From Lachnospiraceae bacterium (lineage in GTDB: Bacteria > Bacillota > Clostridia > Lachnospirales > Lachnospiraceae), in the NCBI GenBank assembly GCA_017480565.1, contig JAFVAL010000053.1:1-38804 (forward strand): DNA of 38,804 bases, read 5' to 3'. The notes below the pieces were generated by a model. It did no database searches and was not told the DNA's origin. It saw only the letters and a list, made by a program, of their open reading frames with translations. Positions 19,935 to 28,747 of the stretch are shown piece after piece. Within the stretch, counting starts at the first letter, position 1; each line of letters opens with the position of its first letter. The position numbers and the translations under genes were made by a program.

Positions 19935-20678
19935 TTACTGATAATCTACTTTCAACAAGGTCAGTCCCTTCGCTGGCGCGGTAAATCCCGCAAGGCTTCG
20001 GTCCTTCTTCTCCAGCAGTTCTTTCATGTTCTCCGGTTCGCGCTTGCCCTGTCCGACCTCGATCAGTGTTCCGGTCAAGATCCGCACCATGTACTGCAAA
20101 AAGCCGTCCCCGTGATACGTAAATGTGATGAAGTCACCCTTCTTCTCGATCACGATGGAATCCACCGTGCGCACCGTGGACTTCTTCATGCGCGGGTTGT
20201 GCGAAAAGCCCGCAAAATCATGGGTCCCCAGCAGATACTTCGAAGCCTCCTGCATCCTCGCAACATCCGGCTTGTCAAACACTTCGAAGACATATTTGCG
20301 CTGGAAGAGCGGCTTTAAATCACCGACGTAGATCGTATAACAGTAGGTTTTGCCGATCGCGTTATATCTTGCATGAAATCGGTCGGATGCGGCTTTGACC
20401 TCACGCACACAGATATCATCTGGCAGATATTGATTGCAGTAATCCCGGATCTGCCGCTCCGTCATCGTCGTGTCAAGGTGTACATTTGCCACCATGCCGC
20501 GCGCATGCACCCCCGCGTCGGTTCTCCCGGCACCGATGACCTCCACGTCTTCTTCCACCATCCGCGAGAGCACGCTCTCAAGCTTTCCCTGAATGGTCAT
20601 CTCCTGATCCGGCTGGGACGCCCAACCATAAAAACGCGAACCGTCATACGCGACCGTAAGTTTGTAATTGCGAAGCAT
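19935..20678 (-). CDS. truA: tRNA pseudouridine(38-40) synthase
   Basis: 247 aa. It isomerises uridines 38-40 in the tRNA anticodon stem. The N-terminus YKLTVAYDGSRFYGWASQP and the catalytic loop GAGRTDAGVHARGMVAN (nucleophile Asp) are diagnostic; the C-terminal GDGFLQYMVRILTGTL is also typical. Start taken at 20678 with GGGAGGG upstream. First gene of a three-gene operon; with tcdA it gives the operon a tRNA-modification theme. Confidence 0.95.
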   Translation of the reverse strand: MLRNYKLTVAYDGSRFYGWASQPDQEMTIQGKLESVLSRMVEEDVEVIGAGRTDAGVHARGMVANVHLDTTMTERQIRDYCNQYLPDDICVREVKAASDRFHARYNAIGKTYCYTIYVGDLKPLFQRKYVFEVFDKPDVARMQEASKYLLGTHDFAGFSHNPRMKKSTVRTVDSIVIEKKGDFITFTYHGDGFLQYMVRILTGTLIEVGQGKREPENMKELLEKKDRSLAGFTAPAKGLTLLKVDYQ

Positions 20679-20731
20679 ACGCCTACCCTCCCATTCGGTG
20701 CTTTTCTTCAACCTACAAAAGCACTTCCTAC

Positions 20732-20760
20732 ATTATAGCCGAAGGTCGCTCACTGTGCAA
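20732..20760 (-). promoter_or_regulatory. Promoter of the truA-larE-tcdA operon
   Basis: Minus strand TTGCAC (20760-20755), 17-base spacer, perfect TATAAT (20737-20732), about 50 bases before truA. Confidence 0.7.
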
Positions 20761-20834
20761 GGAGGAAGCGAAACTCTTCTGACTGCGGTGATCATCCCGG
20801 TCACATTTTCTCCTCTTTTCTTTTCATCAAATGA

Positions 20835-20863
20835 TTGAAAATGCAGGGAAATCGTGCTAATCT
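20835..20863 (+). promoter_or_regulatory. Promoter of the ECF-transporter operon
   Basis: TTGAAA (20835-20840), 17-base spacer, TAATCT (20858-20863). The leader is only about 37 nt and has no room for a riboswitch, so FMN or other vitamin riboswitch control is unlikely. Confidence 0.55.
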
Positions 20864-20906
20864 AGGACTGTATTTTTTAAACCATACAAAAGAGGAGGGT
20901 TTTACA

Positions 20907-21494
20907 ATGGAAAACAAAAAACAGTCTCTTGGCTCTATGCTTCTTGGCAAATGGGACACCAAGACCATCGTTGGTATCGCAATCGGCGCTGCATTATTCG
21001 GCGTTTTGATGGATTTCGGCGGCATTAAGGTCACCACCAACACATCCTTAACCAGCGCATATGTCGTTCTTCCGATCGTCGGTGCTCTGTTTGGACCTCT
21101 TCCGGCTGCACTGACCGGTCTGATCGGCAACACGATCGCAGACTTAATCGGTGGCTGGGGCTTCTGGTTTGACTGGTCCTTCGGCAACGCTGTCGCTGGC
21201 TTCTTCATCGGTCTGCTTCCGGTTTACGGTGCAAAGATCGCTGACGGCATCTTCACCACAAAGCACGCGATCATTTACGCGATCGTCACCATCATCGGTG
21301 TCGGCCTTGGCTTTGGTGTTGTCACTCCTGTCCTGACCGTTCTGTTCTACTCTTCCGAGCTGACAGTTACCTGGATCCAGGCATGGGCAGCCATCATCTC
21401 TGATGCATCCGTCGCTATCATCGTCGGTATTCCTGTTCTGTTTGCTCTGGCAGCACGCAACAAGAAGAAAACCAATCTGACCAAGGAAGATTAA
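20907..21494 (+). CDS. ECF transporter S component (UPF0397-like)
   Basis: 195 aa, five or six membrane segments, substrate-binding subunit of an energy-coupling-factor importer. The pattern KTIVGIAIGAALFGVLM then NTSLTSAYVVLPIVGALFGP and GNTIADLIGG resembles UPF0397 proteins, sometimes labelled riboflavin-type but with unproven substrate. ATG at 20907 follows GAGGAGGG. The gene order S, fused ATPase, T matches UPF0397 operons of other Firmicutes. Confidence 0.8.
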   Translation: MENKKQSLGSMLLGKWDTKTIVGIAIGAALFGVLMDFGGIKVTTNTSLTSAYVVLPIVGALFGPLPAALTGLIGNTIADLIGGWGFWFDWSFGNAVAGFFIGLLPVYGAKIADGIFTTKHAIIYAIVTIIGVGLGFGVVTPVLTVLFYSSELTVTWIQAWAAIISDASVAIIVGIPVLFALAARNKKKTNLTKED

Positions 21495-21503
21495 TTTACC
21501 TCT

Positions 21504-23231
21504 ATGAAAGAACCGGTTATCGAATTTAAGGACTTTTCCTTCCGCTATAAGTCGCAGAATGAATTCACGCTCCACGACATCAATCTGACCATTTATGCCG
21601 GGGAGAAGGTGCTCATCTTAGGCCCCTCCGGAAGCGGAAAGTCCACCCTCGGTAACTGCATCAACGGCTTAATTCCATTTTCCTATGAGGGCGAGATCAA
21701 GGGATCCTTAAAAGTATCCGGAATCGAGACTCAGAATGCGAATATCTTCACGCTTTCAAACCATGTGGGCACAGTCTTGCAGGACTCGGATGCCCAGTTC
21801 GTCGGTTTGTCAGTCGGTGAAGATATTGCTTTTTCTCTGGAAAATGATGCGGTTCCCCGCAGTGAAATGTTAGGCAAAGTCGAGGCAGTTGCAGGGGTTG
21901 TGGGTATGGAAGGTTTCTTGGGCGCATTGCCTTACTCCCTCTCCGGCGGCCAGAAGCAGAAGGTCGCCCTCGGCGGTATCATGCACAACGATGTGCAGAC
22001 CTTACTCTTTGATGAGCCTTTGGCGGCGTTAGATCCCGCCATGGGGATGACCGCCATCGATCTGATCGACCAGATCCAAAAGGCGCATGGCAAGACCGTC
22101 CTGATCATCGAGCACCGACTGGAAGACGTCCTCTACCGTCACGTTGACCGCATCATTTTGGTCAACGACGGCCGCATCCAGCTGGATACGACGCCCGATG
22201 AACTGCTTTGTTCCGATATCTTAAAGGCAAATGGAATCCGTGAGCCGTTATATATCTCCGCTCTGAAAAATGCAGGCATCCGGTTTACCCCGGGTGACCA
22301 CCTGGATAACATCGAGGAGCTGGATTTTGACCGTTATAAAGATGACGTGGTGAAGGCCTTCCAGAGCGTCGCCCTCTCGGCAGCAAAACCGAAGGGCGAG
22401 AAGATCATTGAAGTTTCCCACGTAAGTTACGGCTACAACAAAGAGCGTCTGGCACTCTCCGATGTCTCCTTTGACATCTGCCGCGGCGAGAAGATCTCGA
22501 TCGTCGGCAAGAACGGTGCGGGCAAATCCACCGCTGCCAAGCTCATTTGCGGCATCATCCGCCCGCAGTCCGGCGAAGTCAAGATCAACGGCGAGGACTA
22601 TATGGCCCTCTCGATCCGCGACATCGGCTGTATCGTCGGCTACGTCATGCAGAATCCGAACCAGATGTTAGTAAAGGATATCATCAAGGACGAAGTCGGA
22701 CTGGTCATGCAACTGCACGGATTTGCGCAGGAAGAGATCGACAAGCGCACGGAGCGCGTGCTTCGTATGTGCGACCTCTACGGCATGCGCAACTGGCCGG
22801 TAGGCGTCTTAAGCTACGGGCAAAAGAAACGAATCACGATCGCATCGATCTTGGGACTGCAGCCGGATGTGATCATCCTGGATGAGCCAACCGCCGGTCA
22901 GGATTACAAGCGCTACACCGAGATCATGAGCTTTATCGACGAGCTCAACCGCGATTTCGGCATCACCATCGTCTTCATCACGCACGATATGCACCTTGCG
23001 ATCGAGTACACCGACCGCTCCATCGTCTTTGCGGACAGTAAGTGTATCGCCGACGACGTGGTCTTTAAGGTGCTCTCCAACAATGAGATCATCGAACGTG
23101 CGAACCTAAAACAGACCTCGTTAGTTACCCTTGCAGAGCGCTGCGGCATCGATCCGGAGCAGTACATCCACTACTTCATCGATTCTGAGAAAGCAGAGCG
23201 CGAGGCATTTGCCAAGGAAGGAGGGATCTGA
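21504..23231 (+). CDS. ECF transporter energising ATPase, two fused nucleotide-binding domains
   Basis: 575 aa, equivalent to EcfA1 plus EcfA2 in one chain. Domain 1 has Walker A GPSGSGKST at 40-48, LSGGQ at 146-150 and Walker B TLLFDEPLAALD. Domain 2 has Walker A GKNGAGKST at 335-343, the altered signature LSYGQKKR, and Walker B VIILDEPTAGQD with H-loop FITHD. The altered second signature is common in ECF ATPases. The gene starts nine bases after the S-component stop and its last base overlaps the T-component ATG. Confidence 0.92.
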   Translation: MKEPVIEFKDFSFRYKSQNEFTLHDINLTIYAGEKVLILGPSGSGKSTLGNCINGLIPFSYEGEIKGSLKVSGIETQNANIFTLSNHVGTVLQDSDAQFVGLSVGEDIAFSLENDAVPRSEMLGKVEAVAGVVGMEGFLGALPYSLSGGQKQKVALGGIMHNDVQTLLFDEPLAALDPAMGMTAIDLIDQIQKAHGKTVLIIEHRLEDVLYRHVDRIILVNDGRIQLDTTPDELLCSDILKANGIREPLYISALKNAGIRFTPGDHLDNIEELDFDRYKDDVVKAFQSVALSAAKPKGEKIIEVSHVSYGYNKERLALSDVSFDICRGEKISIVGKNGAGKSTAAKLICGIIRPQSGEVKINGEDYMALSIRDIGCIVGYVMQNPNQMLVKDIIKDEVGLVMQLHGFAQEEIDKRTERVLRMCDLYGMRNWPVGVLSYGQKKRITIASILGLQPDVIILDEPTAGQDYKRYTEIMSFIDELNRDFGITIVFITHDMHLAIEYTDRSIVFADSKCIADDVVFKVLSNNEIIERANLKQTSLVTLAERCGIDPEQYIHYFIDSEKAEREAFAKEGGI

Positions 23232-24082
23232 TGGACGATCGTTTATTTATCAATCTCTCTCCCGGCAGCACTTACCTCGATAAGTTGACGGGCAAGACGA
23301 AGGTGCGTCTGTTCTTTGCGTTCATCATTTTACTCATTGCAACCTGGGATATGCGCATCATTTTCCCGACCTTGATTCTGACCATCATTGGTCTGTCTTC
23401 GCTGCATTCTAAGCTAAAGAGCGTCAAGGCGATCACGATTTTTGTCGTTTTCACCAACCTCTTAAACCTGTTTTTGATCTGGATCATCGAGCCCGATTAT
23501 GGCGCAACGATCTGCGGCGGTTCCACCGTCCTCTTCCAGTTCACACCGTTTTACATCGTGACCGGTGAGACCATGTGGTACTTCCTGGTTCGTTTTTGCA
23601 AAATGATGGCGACCTTCGTCGCAGCGATGACATTTATCCAGAGCATCACGCCGAGTGAACTCGCAGCAGGTCTTTATGCAAATAAGATCCCGTACAAGGT
23701 CTGCATGATCGTCTCGATCGCCTTCCGTTATATCCCAGATATTCTGCGTGATTTCCAGGCGATCAAGATTTCGATGCAGGCACGCGGCATGGAGCTGGAT
23801 GCAAAGAAAACGACCCTCTGGACAAGATTAAAGCAAAATGTTCTCATCCTCGTCCCGCTGATTGTCACAAGCTTTGACCGCGTCGGCAATATTGCAAATG
23901 CGATGGATCTGCGTGGATTCGGCAAGAACAAGACACGTACCTACTATGCGGAGCACGAAGATGGGCCTGGCGACCGCCAGATGAAGATTTTCTACATTTT
24001 CCTTTATCTGTTGATCCTCGTGGTCATCGCGTTCCGTATCTTTAAGCCCAGTGAATTTGAGGTCTGGTACCCATGGAGCTGA
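23231..24082 (+). CDS. ecfT: ECF transporter T component
   Basis: 283 aa, four or more membrane segments and a large cytoplasmic loop. It carries the two short coupling motifs expected for EcfT: ISMQARGMEL near 180 and DLRGFGKNKTR near 230 (Ala-Arg-Gly and Arg-Gly-Phe-Gly types), which bind the ATPase. Start codon overlaps the ATPase stop (TGATG). With the S and A genes it completes the importer. Confidence 0.92.
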   Translation: MDDRLFINLSPGSTYLDKLTGKTKVRLFFAFIILLIATWDMRIIFPTLILTIIGLSSLHSKLKSVKAITIFVVFTNLLNLFLIWIIEPDYGATICGGSTVLFQFTPFYIVTGETMWYFLVRFCKMMATFVAAMTFIQSITPSELAAGLYANKIPYKVCMIVSIAFRYIPDILRDFQAIKISMQARGMELDAKKTTLWTRLKQNVLILVPLIVTSFDRVGNIANAMDLRGFGKNKTRTYYAEHEDGPGDRQMKIFYIFLYLLILVVIAFRIFKPSEFEVWYPWS

Positions 24083-25374
24083 GCAAGTGCAGGGATCTGT
24101 GGGACGCGCACAAACATGAGTTTTCTGCGCTTCTTCAGATTCCCTCCGTCTATGAACAGTCAAGCATTCAGGCAGATGCGCCGTACGGGCTTCCTGTGCA
24201 GCGTGCCCTGGATTTTATGAAACAATTATGCGAGCGGGAAGGGCTGATTGTGCGCGACTATGATGGCTATGCGATCTCTGCCTCTTGGGGCGAAGGTCCT
24301 CGCATCGATATCGTCTCGCACCTTGACGTCGTTCCGGTCTCCGATGGCTGGACGGAAGATCCGTTTTCCGGATCCATCCACGATGGCAGGGTGCATGGCC
24401 GCGGTACGCAGGATATGAAGTCCGGTGCCTACCTAAGCTTTCTGGCGGTCAAGGCACTCAAAGATGCCGGCGTGGTCCCGCAGTGTGAGATCCGCCTTGT
24501 CTACGGTACCGACGAAGAGCGCACGATGGATGACATGAAGTATTATGTGAAGCGTGCAGGCCTTCCGGCGTTCGCCTACAGTCCCGATGGCACATTTCCG
24601 ATCACAAACGGAGAAAAAGGAGCGTTGATGTGGGTCATGGAAGCGCCTTATGAAGGTGCGATCACCTCCCTCTTCGCGGGAACGCAGCCCAATGTCATCC
24701 CGTCAAGCGCGACAGCCACCTATCTCTTAAACGGTGAATTGCACATCGTAGAGACGATGGGAATGTCTGCGCACGCCTCGCGTCCCAAAGACGGAAAAAG
24801 CGCGCTGCCAGAGCTATTCTCGCTTCTTGCGGCGCAGACAAACGATCCGCTGATGACTCGCCTGCAGAATGCATTTGCAGACCCTTACGGCGCAGGCGTC
24901 GGACTAGATGTCGATCTGCCCCCGATGGGAAGGCTCACGATCAACCCCGGCGTTGTCACCCTCTCTGAGGGAACACTGAAGCTGCTGATCGACTGTCGTT
25001 ACCCGCAAGGAATCACCGCTGAAGAATGCACCAAGCGGCTGAAAGCACGGTTTCCGGAGTTTAACATCACGCTGCCGTACAACGATCCGCCGACCTATGT
25101 ATCCGCAGACGATCCGTTCATCCGCGCGATGCAGACAGCCTATACGCAAGTAACCGGCAACCCCTGCGGCCTGAACATTTCGGGCGGTGTCTCCTACTCC
25201 AAAGTGTTCGGACACTGCGTGACGTTTGGCACCGTGCCCGAAGGAGAGGTAAGCCTTGCCCATCAGGCAAATGAATCCATTTCCGAGGAAGCCTGCGTGA
25301 GTGCACTTGCAATCTACATGGAGACGATTCAGGCACTTATGAATGTTCCAGGTCGCCTTCCGAAGGAGAAATGA
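24073..25374 (+). CDS. M20 metallopeptidase, PepV/Sapep-like dipeptidase
   Basis: 433 aa, cytoplasmic zinc or manganese dipeptidase. Metal-site motifs: SHLDVVPVSDGW (His, Asp), GRGTQDMKSG (bridging Asp), TDEERTMDDMKYY (catalytic Glu and metal Glu), AYSPDGTFP (Asp) and AHQANE near the end (last His). Gln in GTQD replaces the more common Asp next to the bridging Asp. Starts inside the last codons of ecfT (overlap 10 bases), so it is in the transporter operon. That link suggests the imported compound is a dipeptide-like or amide-bearing molecule that is cut inside the cell; this is inference. Confidence 0.88.
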   Translation: MELSKCRDLWDAHKHEFSALLQIPSVYEQSSIQADAPYGLPVQRALDFMKQLCEREGLIVRDYDGYAISASWGEGPRIDIVSHLDVVPVSDGWTEDPFSGSIHDGRVHGRGTQDMKSGAYLSFLAVKALKDAGVVPQCEIRLVYGTDEERTMDDMKYYVKRAGLPAFAYSPDGTFPITNGEKGALMWVMEAPYEGAITSLFAGTQPNVIPSSATATYLLNGELHIVETMGMSAHASRPKDGKSALPELFSLLAAQTNDPLMTRLQNAFADPYGAGVGLDVDLPPMGRLTINPGVVTLSEGTLKLLIDCRYPQGITAEECTKRLKARFPEFNITLPYNDPPTYVSADDPFIRAMQTAYTQVTGNPCGLNISGGVSYSKVFGHCVTFGTVPEGEVSLAHQANESISEEACVSALAIYMETIQALMNVPGRLPKEK

Positions 25375-25381
25375 GGCAGCT

Positions 25382-26230
25382 ATGAAACCAGCGATACTAC
25401 TTCAAACCGATTTTTCCACCACCTGGAGCGCCGTCGCACAGATGAAGGGCGTGATCAAGATTGTCGATCCCACGCTTGAGATCTACGATCTTTGCCACGA
25501 GATCAAAAACTTTGATCCCTGGGAAGCCTCCCTCTCCCTTGATGCAACAGAGCCCTACTGGCCAAAAGGCACCGTGATCGTCTCTGTGGTCGACCCTGGC
25601 GTGGGCACCTCCCGGAGAGCCTCTGTGGCGCTCCTTTGCGATGGCACCTACGTCGTCACCCCAGACAACGGCTCGCTGACACACCTAAAATACAGTGTGG
25701 GAATCGCAGAAATCCGCGAGATCGATGAGGCCAAGAATCGGTATCAAGCCCGAGAAGAAGTCTCGGTTTTTCACGGCAGAGACCTCTTTGGCTACTGCGC
25801 AGCTCTGCTCGCTTCCAGCAAGATTTCATTTGCAGAAGTAGGCCCCGCCTACCCGGTAAATGAGATCGTAGAATGCCCTGAGTACCACTTCAAGCCTCAG
25901 ATTTCCGGCACTTCTGTGGACACCTGGGTGATGACCGGCCTCTCCCACTTTGGAGGCATCCAATTTGGCATCAAAAATGACGCTTTCAAAGCTCTTGGCT
26001 ATACGGAAGGAGATCCGGTTCACGTCTGCATTTCCCACAAAGGAGATGTCGTCTTTGATCAGATCGTACCCTTTGCCAAGTCCTTTGGTTTTGTCCCGGA
26101 AGGCGCGCCGGTACTCTACTGCGGCTCTTCTCTCTTTGTGAGCCTTGACGTAAACTGCGGTAATTTCATGCAGGTCTACGGCGTCGGCTTCGGCAAAGAT
26201 TGGACGGTGCATTTAGAGAAATGCTCGTAA
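25382..26230 (+). CDS. SAM hydroxide adenosyltransferase (DUF62), divergent copy
   Basis: 282 aa. DUF62 enzymes hydrolyse S-adenosylmethionine to adenosine and methionine and are related to SAM-dependent fluorinases and chlorinases. The water-activating triad is intact: Asp71 in VVDPGVG, Arg78 in GTSRR and His131 in FHGRD, with the same spacing as known enzymes. The N-terminal SAM loop differs: DFSTTW replaces the usual DFGxxD seen in the next gene, so the second Asp is lost. ATG at 25382 has GAGG upstream; an in-frame ATG at 25343 inside the peptidase gene lacks a site. The change may alter substrate choice. Confidence 0.88.
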   Translation: MKPAILLQTDFSTTWSAVAQMKGVIKIVDPTLEIYDLCHEIKNFDPWEASLSLDATEPYWPKGTVIVSVVDPGVGTSRRASVALLCDGTYVVTPDNGSLTHLKYSVGIAEIREIDEAKNRYQAREEVSVFHGRDLFGYCAALLASSKISFAEVGPAYPVNEIVECPEYHFKPQISGTSVDTWVMTGLSHFGGIQFGIKNDAFKALGYTEGDPVHVCISHKGDVVFDQIVPFAKSFGFVPEGAPVLYCGSSLFVSLDVNCGNFMQVYGVGFGKDWTVHLEKCS

Positions 26231-26257
26231 CGAAACAATAAGTGGAGATGATATAAC

Positions 26258-27100
26258 ATGAGTCATTTTTTAGTCTTTCAGAGCGATTTTGGCCTTGTCG
26301 ACGGTGCGGTCAGCGCGATGAAAGGGGTCGCCTATGCAGTCGACCCGGATTTAACGATCAGTGATGTCACACATGACATCACCCCCTATAACATTTTTGA
26401 GGCGTCCTATCGCCTCTTCCAAACCGTCAACTACTGGCCTGCCGGAACGGTTTTCGTCTCCGTAGTTGACCCTGGTGTAGGTTCCGCGCGAAAAAGCGTT
26501 GTCGCCAAAACCAAGGCCGGGCAGTACATTGTCACACCCAACAACGGAACCCTGACCCACATCGCAGCCTTCGTCGGCATCGAAGAAATCCGCGAGATCG
26601 AGGAGCGCACCAACCGTCTCAGAAACAGTGAGCTCTCCTACACCTTCCATGGTCGCGATGTCTATGCCTACACCGGTGCAAAACTCTCCTCCGGCAAGAT
26701 CAGCTACGAGGAAGTCGGCCCGGCGCTGCCGCTAGACGAGATTGAATCGCTGGAGCTCTTTGAGACCATCCACGATGAACACTCCGTCACCGGACAAATC
26801 GATATCCTGGATGTCCGCTTCGGTTCCCTCTGGACCTCGATTCCATTTGAGAACTTCACAGATCTGCACGTATCCTTCGGCGACTATGTCGAAGTCCAGA
26901 TCTACAAGCAAAAATCGCTGGTCTACATCAACCGCATCATCTATGGGCATTCCTTCTCGGACGTCATGGTCGGCATGCCGATTCTCTACATGAACTCGGT
27001 CAACCACATGGCACTCGCCATCAACCAGGGTTCCTTCGCAAAAGCCTACAACATCGGTGTCGGCGAAAACTGGACCATCAAACTCATCAAAGTACAGTAA
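26258..27100 (+). CDS. SAM hydroxide adenosyltransferase (DUF62), canonical copy
   Basis: 280 aa, paralogue of the preceding gene. The SAM loop QSDFGLVDGAVSAMKG keeps the usual Asp10 and Asp15. The triad is Asp71, Arg78, His131, at the same residue numbers as in its neighbour. PDNG of the family is PNNG here. The C-terminal domain (VGENWTIKLIKV) is the normal beta-barrel end. Last gene of the ECF operon, 27 bases after the first copy with GGAGATG upstream. Two copies in tandem behind one importer suggest a functional pair. Confidence 0.9.
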   Translation: MSHFLVFQSDFGLVDGAVSAMKGVAYAVDPDLTISDVTHDITPYNIFEASYRLFQTVNYWPAGTVFVSVVDPGVGSARKSVVAKTKAGQYIVTPNNGTLTHIAAFVGIEEIREIEERTNRLRNSELSYTFHGRDVYAYTGAKLSSGKISYEEVGPALPLDEIESLELFETIHDEHSVTGQIDILDVRFGSLWTSIPFENFTDLHVSFGDYVEVQIYKQKSLVYINRIIYGHSFSDVMVGMPILYMNSVNHMALAINQGSFAKAYNIGVGENWTIKLIKVQ

Positions 27101-27105
27101 AGAAA

Positions 27106-27136
27106 AAGAGACCTTCTCGGAATGAGTTGGTCTCTT
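27106..27136. terminator. Bidirectional terminator
   Basis: Eight-bp stem AAGAGACC / GGTCTCTT (27106-27113 and 27129-27136) between convergent genes. The T-run is stronger on the minus strand (TTTTTC), so it mainly serves the lipoprotein gene. Confidence 0.65.
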
Positions 27137-27143
27137 CTCTCAT

Positions 27144-28271
27144 TTAAAAGTTCATGAACATGAATTCATACGATGTCTCTCTCCATTCCTCGGACAGAGA
27201 TATCAGATAATCGTCATGTGGTTTTCCATCATCCAGCCAATAACGCTGTACAATTCGGTAATAATGACCTTCCTTTAAATCCGCATATCGGTACAAATCT
27301 ATCATTCGATCCATGCTCTCACCCGGCTCCAGCCAATGCGCATGTTCCCCCTGGGTCGCAACGATCCCTGCAACTTCTTCCTCGGTCTTCCAAGGCACAA
27401 CATACCAGATACCATCCGATTCATCGTAGTACTGCAGTTCAAAATCATCCTGCACCCCAATCTTCTGATCGGTTAGATTTCTCACCTTGACCTGCCAGGA
27501 AAATGTATCCGTTTTCGGTGGCAGCGACTGATATTCCTCATAGATGACCTCGTCTTCGGTCATCTTCCCAGACTCTTCTGCCTTACGAAGCTCCCTTGAA
27601 GATTCCCATCGCACGACATCCTCTGAAAGCGCTCCGTTTCTCGCAGAAAGCATAAACGTATCCCGTTGAAATACATTTCTCAGTTCTTCCTGTACCTTCT
27701 CTGTTGCTGGATACACATTCGTAAGATCGCTCAGCGAATCGATCACCATCCACGTGTCCTCAAGAAGCATACAAACCTTTCCTGTTCTAGTCAGCTTCAG
27801 ATGCCCAGGCTGATCCTGGAAGTAAGTTTTCGCAAGCTCCAGAAGATCCCATTCCTTCTCCGTCCACTGTCCAAATCCGTCCTCTTCAACACTCTTTGAG
27901 ACATTCGGATCCACCACAACTTCCATCTTACAATTTGGAATCCCTTTTAAGAAATGATCCTCAAACCACTTGATGTCAGTGCCTTCCTCACGCACCCAAA
28001 CCGTCACAAGATAGCCGTCATCCGTCTCCTCAGCCCTTGAGAAGTAAAGCCCCCGCTCTCGAAACCCACGGATCTCTCGTCCGGATAAATGTGCCAAAAA
28101 ACTGTCATCCCACAAAAGCTCCAACGGATGATCTTCATCATACCGACGCACATTATCCTCAAAATAATCCGGTATTACTGTGATCACTTCCTCCTCGATT
28201 GGATAGCACGAAGTAACGAAGATAGAACAAATGAATACGAACAAAAGCAACACTCTTTTAAACTGGTTCAT
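27144..28271 (-). CDS. Lipoprotein with bacterial Ig-like C-terminal domain
   Basis: 375 aa. The signal peptide MNQFKRVLLLFVFICSIFVTSC ends in a good lipobox (VTSC, Cys22). The middle part is charged and unrecognised. Residues about 250-355 look like an Ig-fold: SWQVKVRNLTDQKIGVQDDFELQYYD, then LEPGESMDRMIDLYRYADLKEGHYYRIVQRY, a pattern of small Ig-like domains common in Lachnospiraceae lipoproteins. No enzyme motif. GGAAAGGGAAAG precedes the ATG. Confidence 0.75.
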   Translation of the reverse strand: MNQFKRVLLLFVFICSIFVTSCYPIEEEVITVIPDYFEDNVRRYDEDHPLELLWDDSFLAHLSGREIRGFRERGLYFSRAEETDDGYLVTVWVREEGTDIKWFEDHFLKGIPNCKMEVVVDPNVSKSVEEDGFGQWTEKEWDLLELAKTYFQDQPGHLKLTRTGKVCMLLEDTWMVIDSLSDLTNVYPATEKVQEELRNVFQRDTFMLSARNGALSEDVVRWESSRELRKAEESGKMTEDEVIYEEYQSLPPKTDTFSWQVKVRNLTDQKIGVQDDFELQYYDESDGIWYVVPWKTEEEVAGIVATQGEHAHWLEPGESMDRMIDLYRYADLKEGHYYRIVQRYWLDDGKPHDDYLISLSEEWRETSYEFMFMNF

Positions 28272-28499
28272 CGCTTTCCCTTTCCTTTCCAGACATATGT
28301 CTTCACTTAGTATTCTACAGGATAAGCGGAGCAGAAATGTTAAAAAAGGTAAAAAAACAGAACAATAGTCATCTTTTAATGGGTCTCAATTATCGTCCGC
28401 AATTCAATCTCTGTATTCATTATATTTTATATATTAATTTATATCGATTCATATATCTATTGCATATTTCAAGTTATTATAGTAAACACATTTTATATA

Positions 28500-28528
28500 T
28501 TGCTTTATAGCCAATTAAATGATATTAT
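28500..28528 (+). promoter_or_regulatory. Promoter of the toxin-like mRNA
   Basis: TTGCTT (28500-28505), 17-base spacer, TATTAT (28523-28528), start near 28536, exactly where the left inverted repeat begins. Confidence 0.65.
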
Positions 28529-28639
28529 ACTTATCAGAAGCTACCATAGAAGGTAGGCGGTTAGCCCTCCGGCAACGGAGGACACTCTCCTCCGATTTAT
28601 GAAACCCGTTGTGGAATCTTAGAAAGGGGGACCAAGCAA

Positions 28640-28747
28640 ATGAGTATTCAAGATATACTGTCTCTCATCCAACTATTGCTGGATGTATTCGTATTCGGAT
28701 ATGTGATCTGCAAGGATATCAATAAAAGAAGAAATGACCGCCCCTAG
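28640..28747 (+). CDS. Small hydrophobic peptide, candidate type I toxin
   Basis: 35 aa: a hydrophobic helix at about 5-24 (ILSLIQLLLDVFVFGYVI) followed by a charged tail KDINKRRNDRP. This is the build of type I toxins such as Fst, TxpA and holin-like peptides; I recognise no specific family. AAAGGGGG at 28623-28630 lies nine bases before the ATG. The mRNA has a roughly 100-nt structured leader and ends in the terminator at 28732-28769; an opposing promoter makes an RNA antisense to the 3' end of the gene. The reading frame, ribosome site and promoters are seen; toxicity is inferred. Confidence 0.7.
   Translation: MSIQDILSLIQLLLDVFVFGYVICKDINKRRNDRP

Noticed and set aside
20700-20906. FMN or other vitamin riboswitch before the ECF operon
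   Set aside because: The promoter leaves a leader of only about 37 nt, too short for any known aptamer of that kind.
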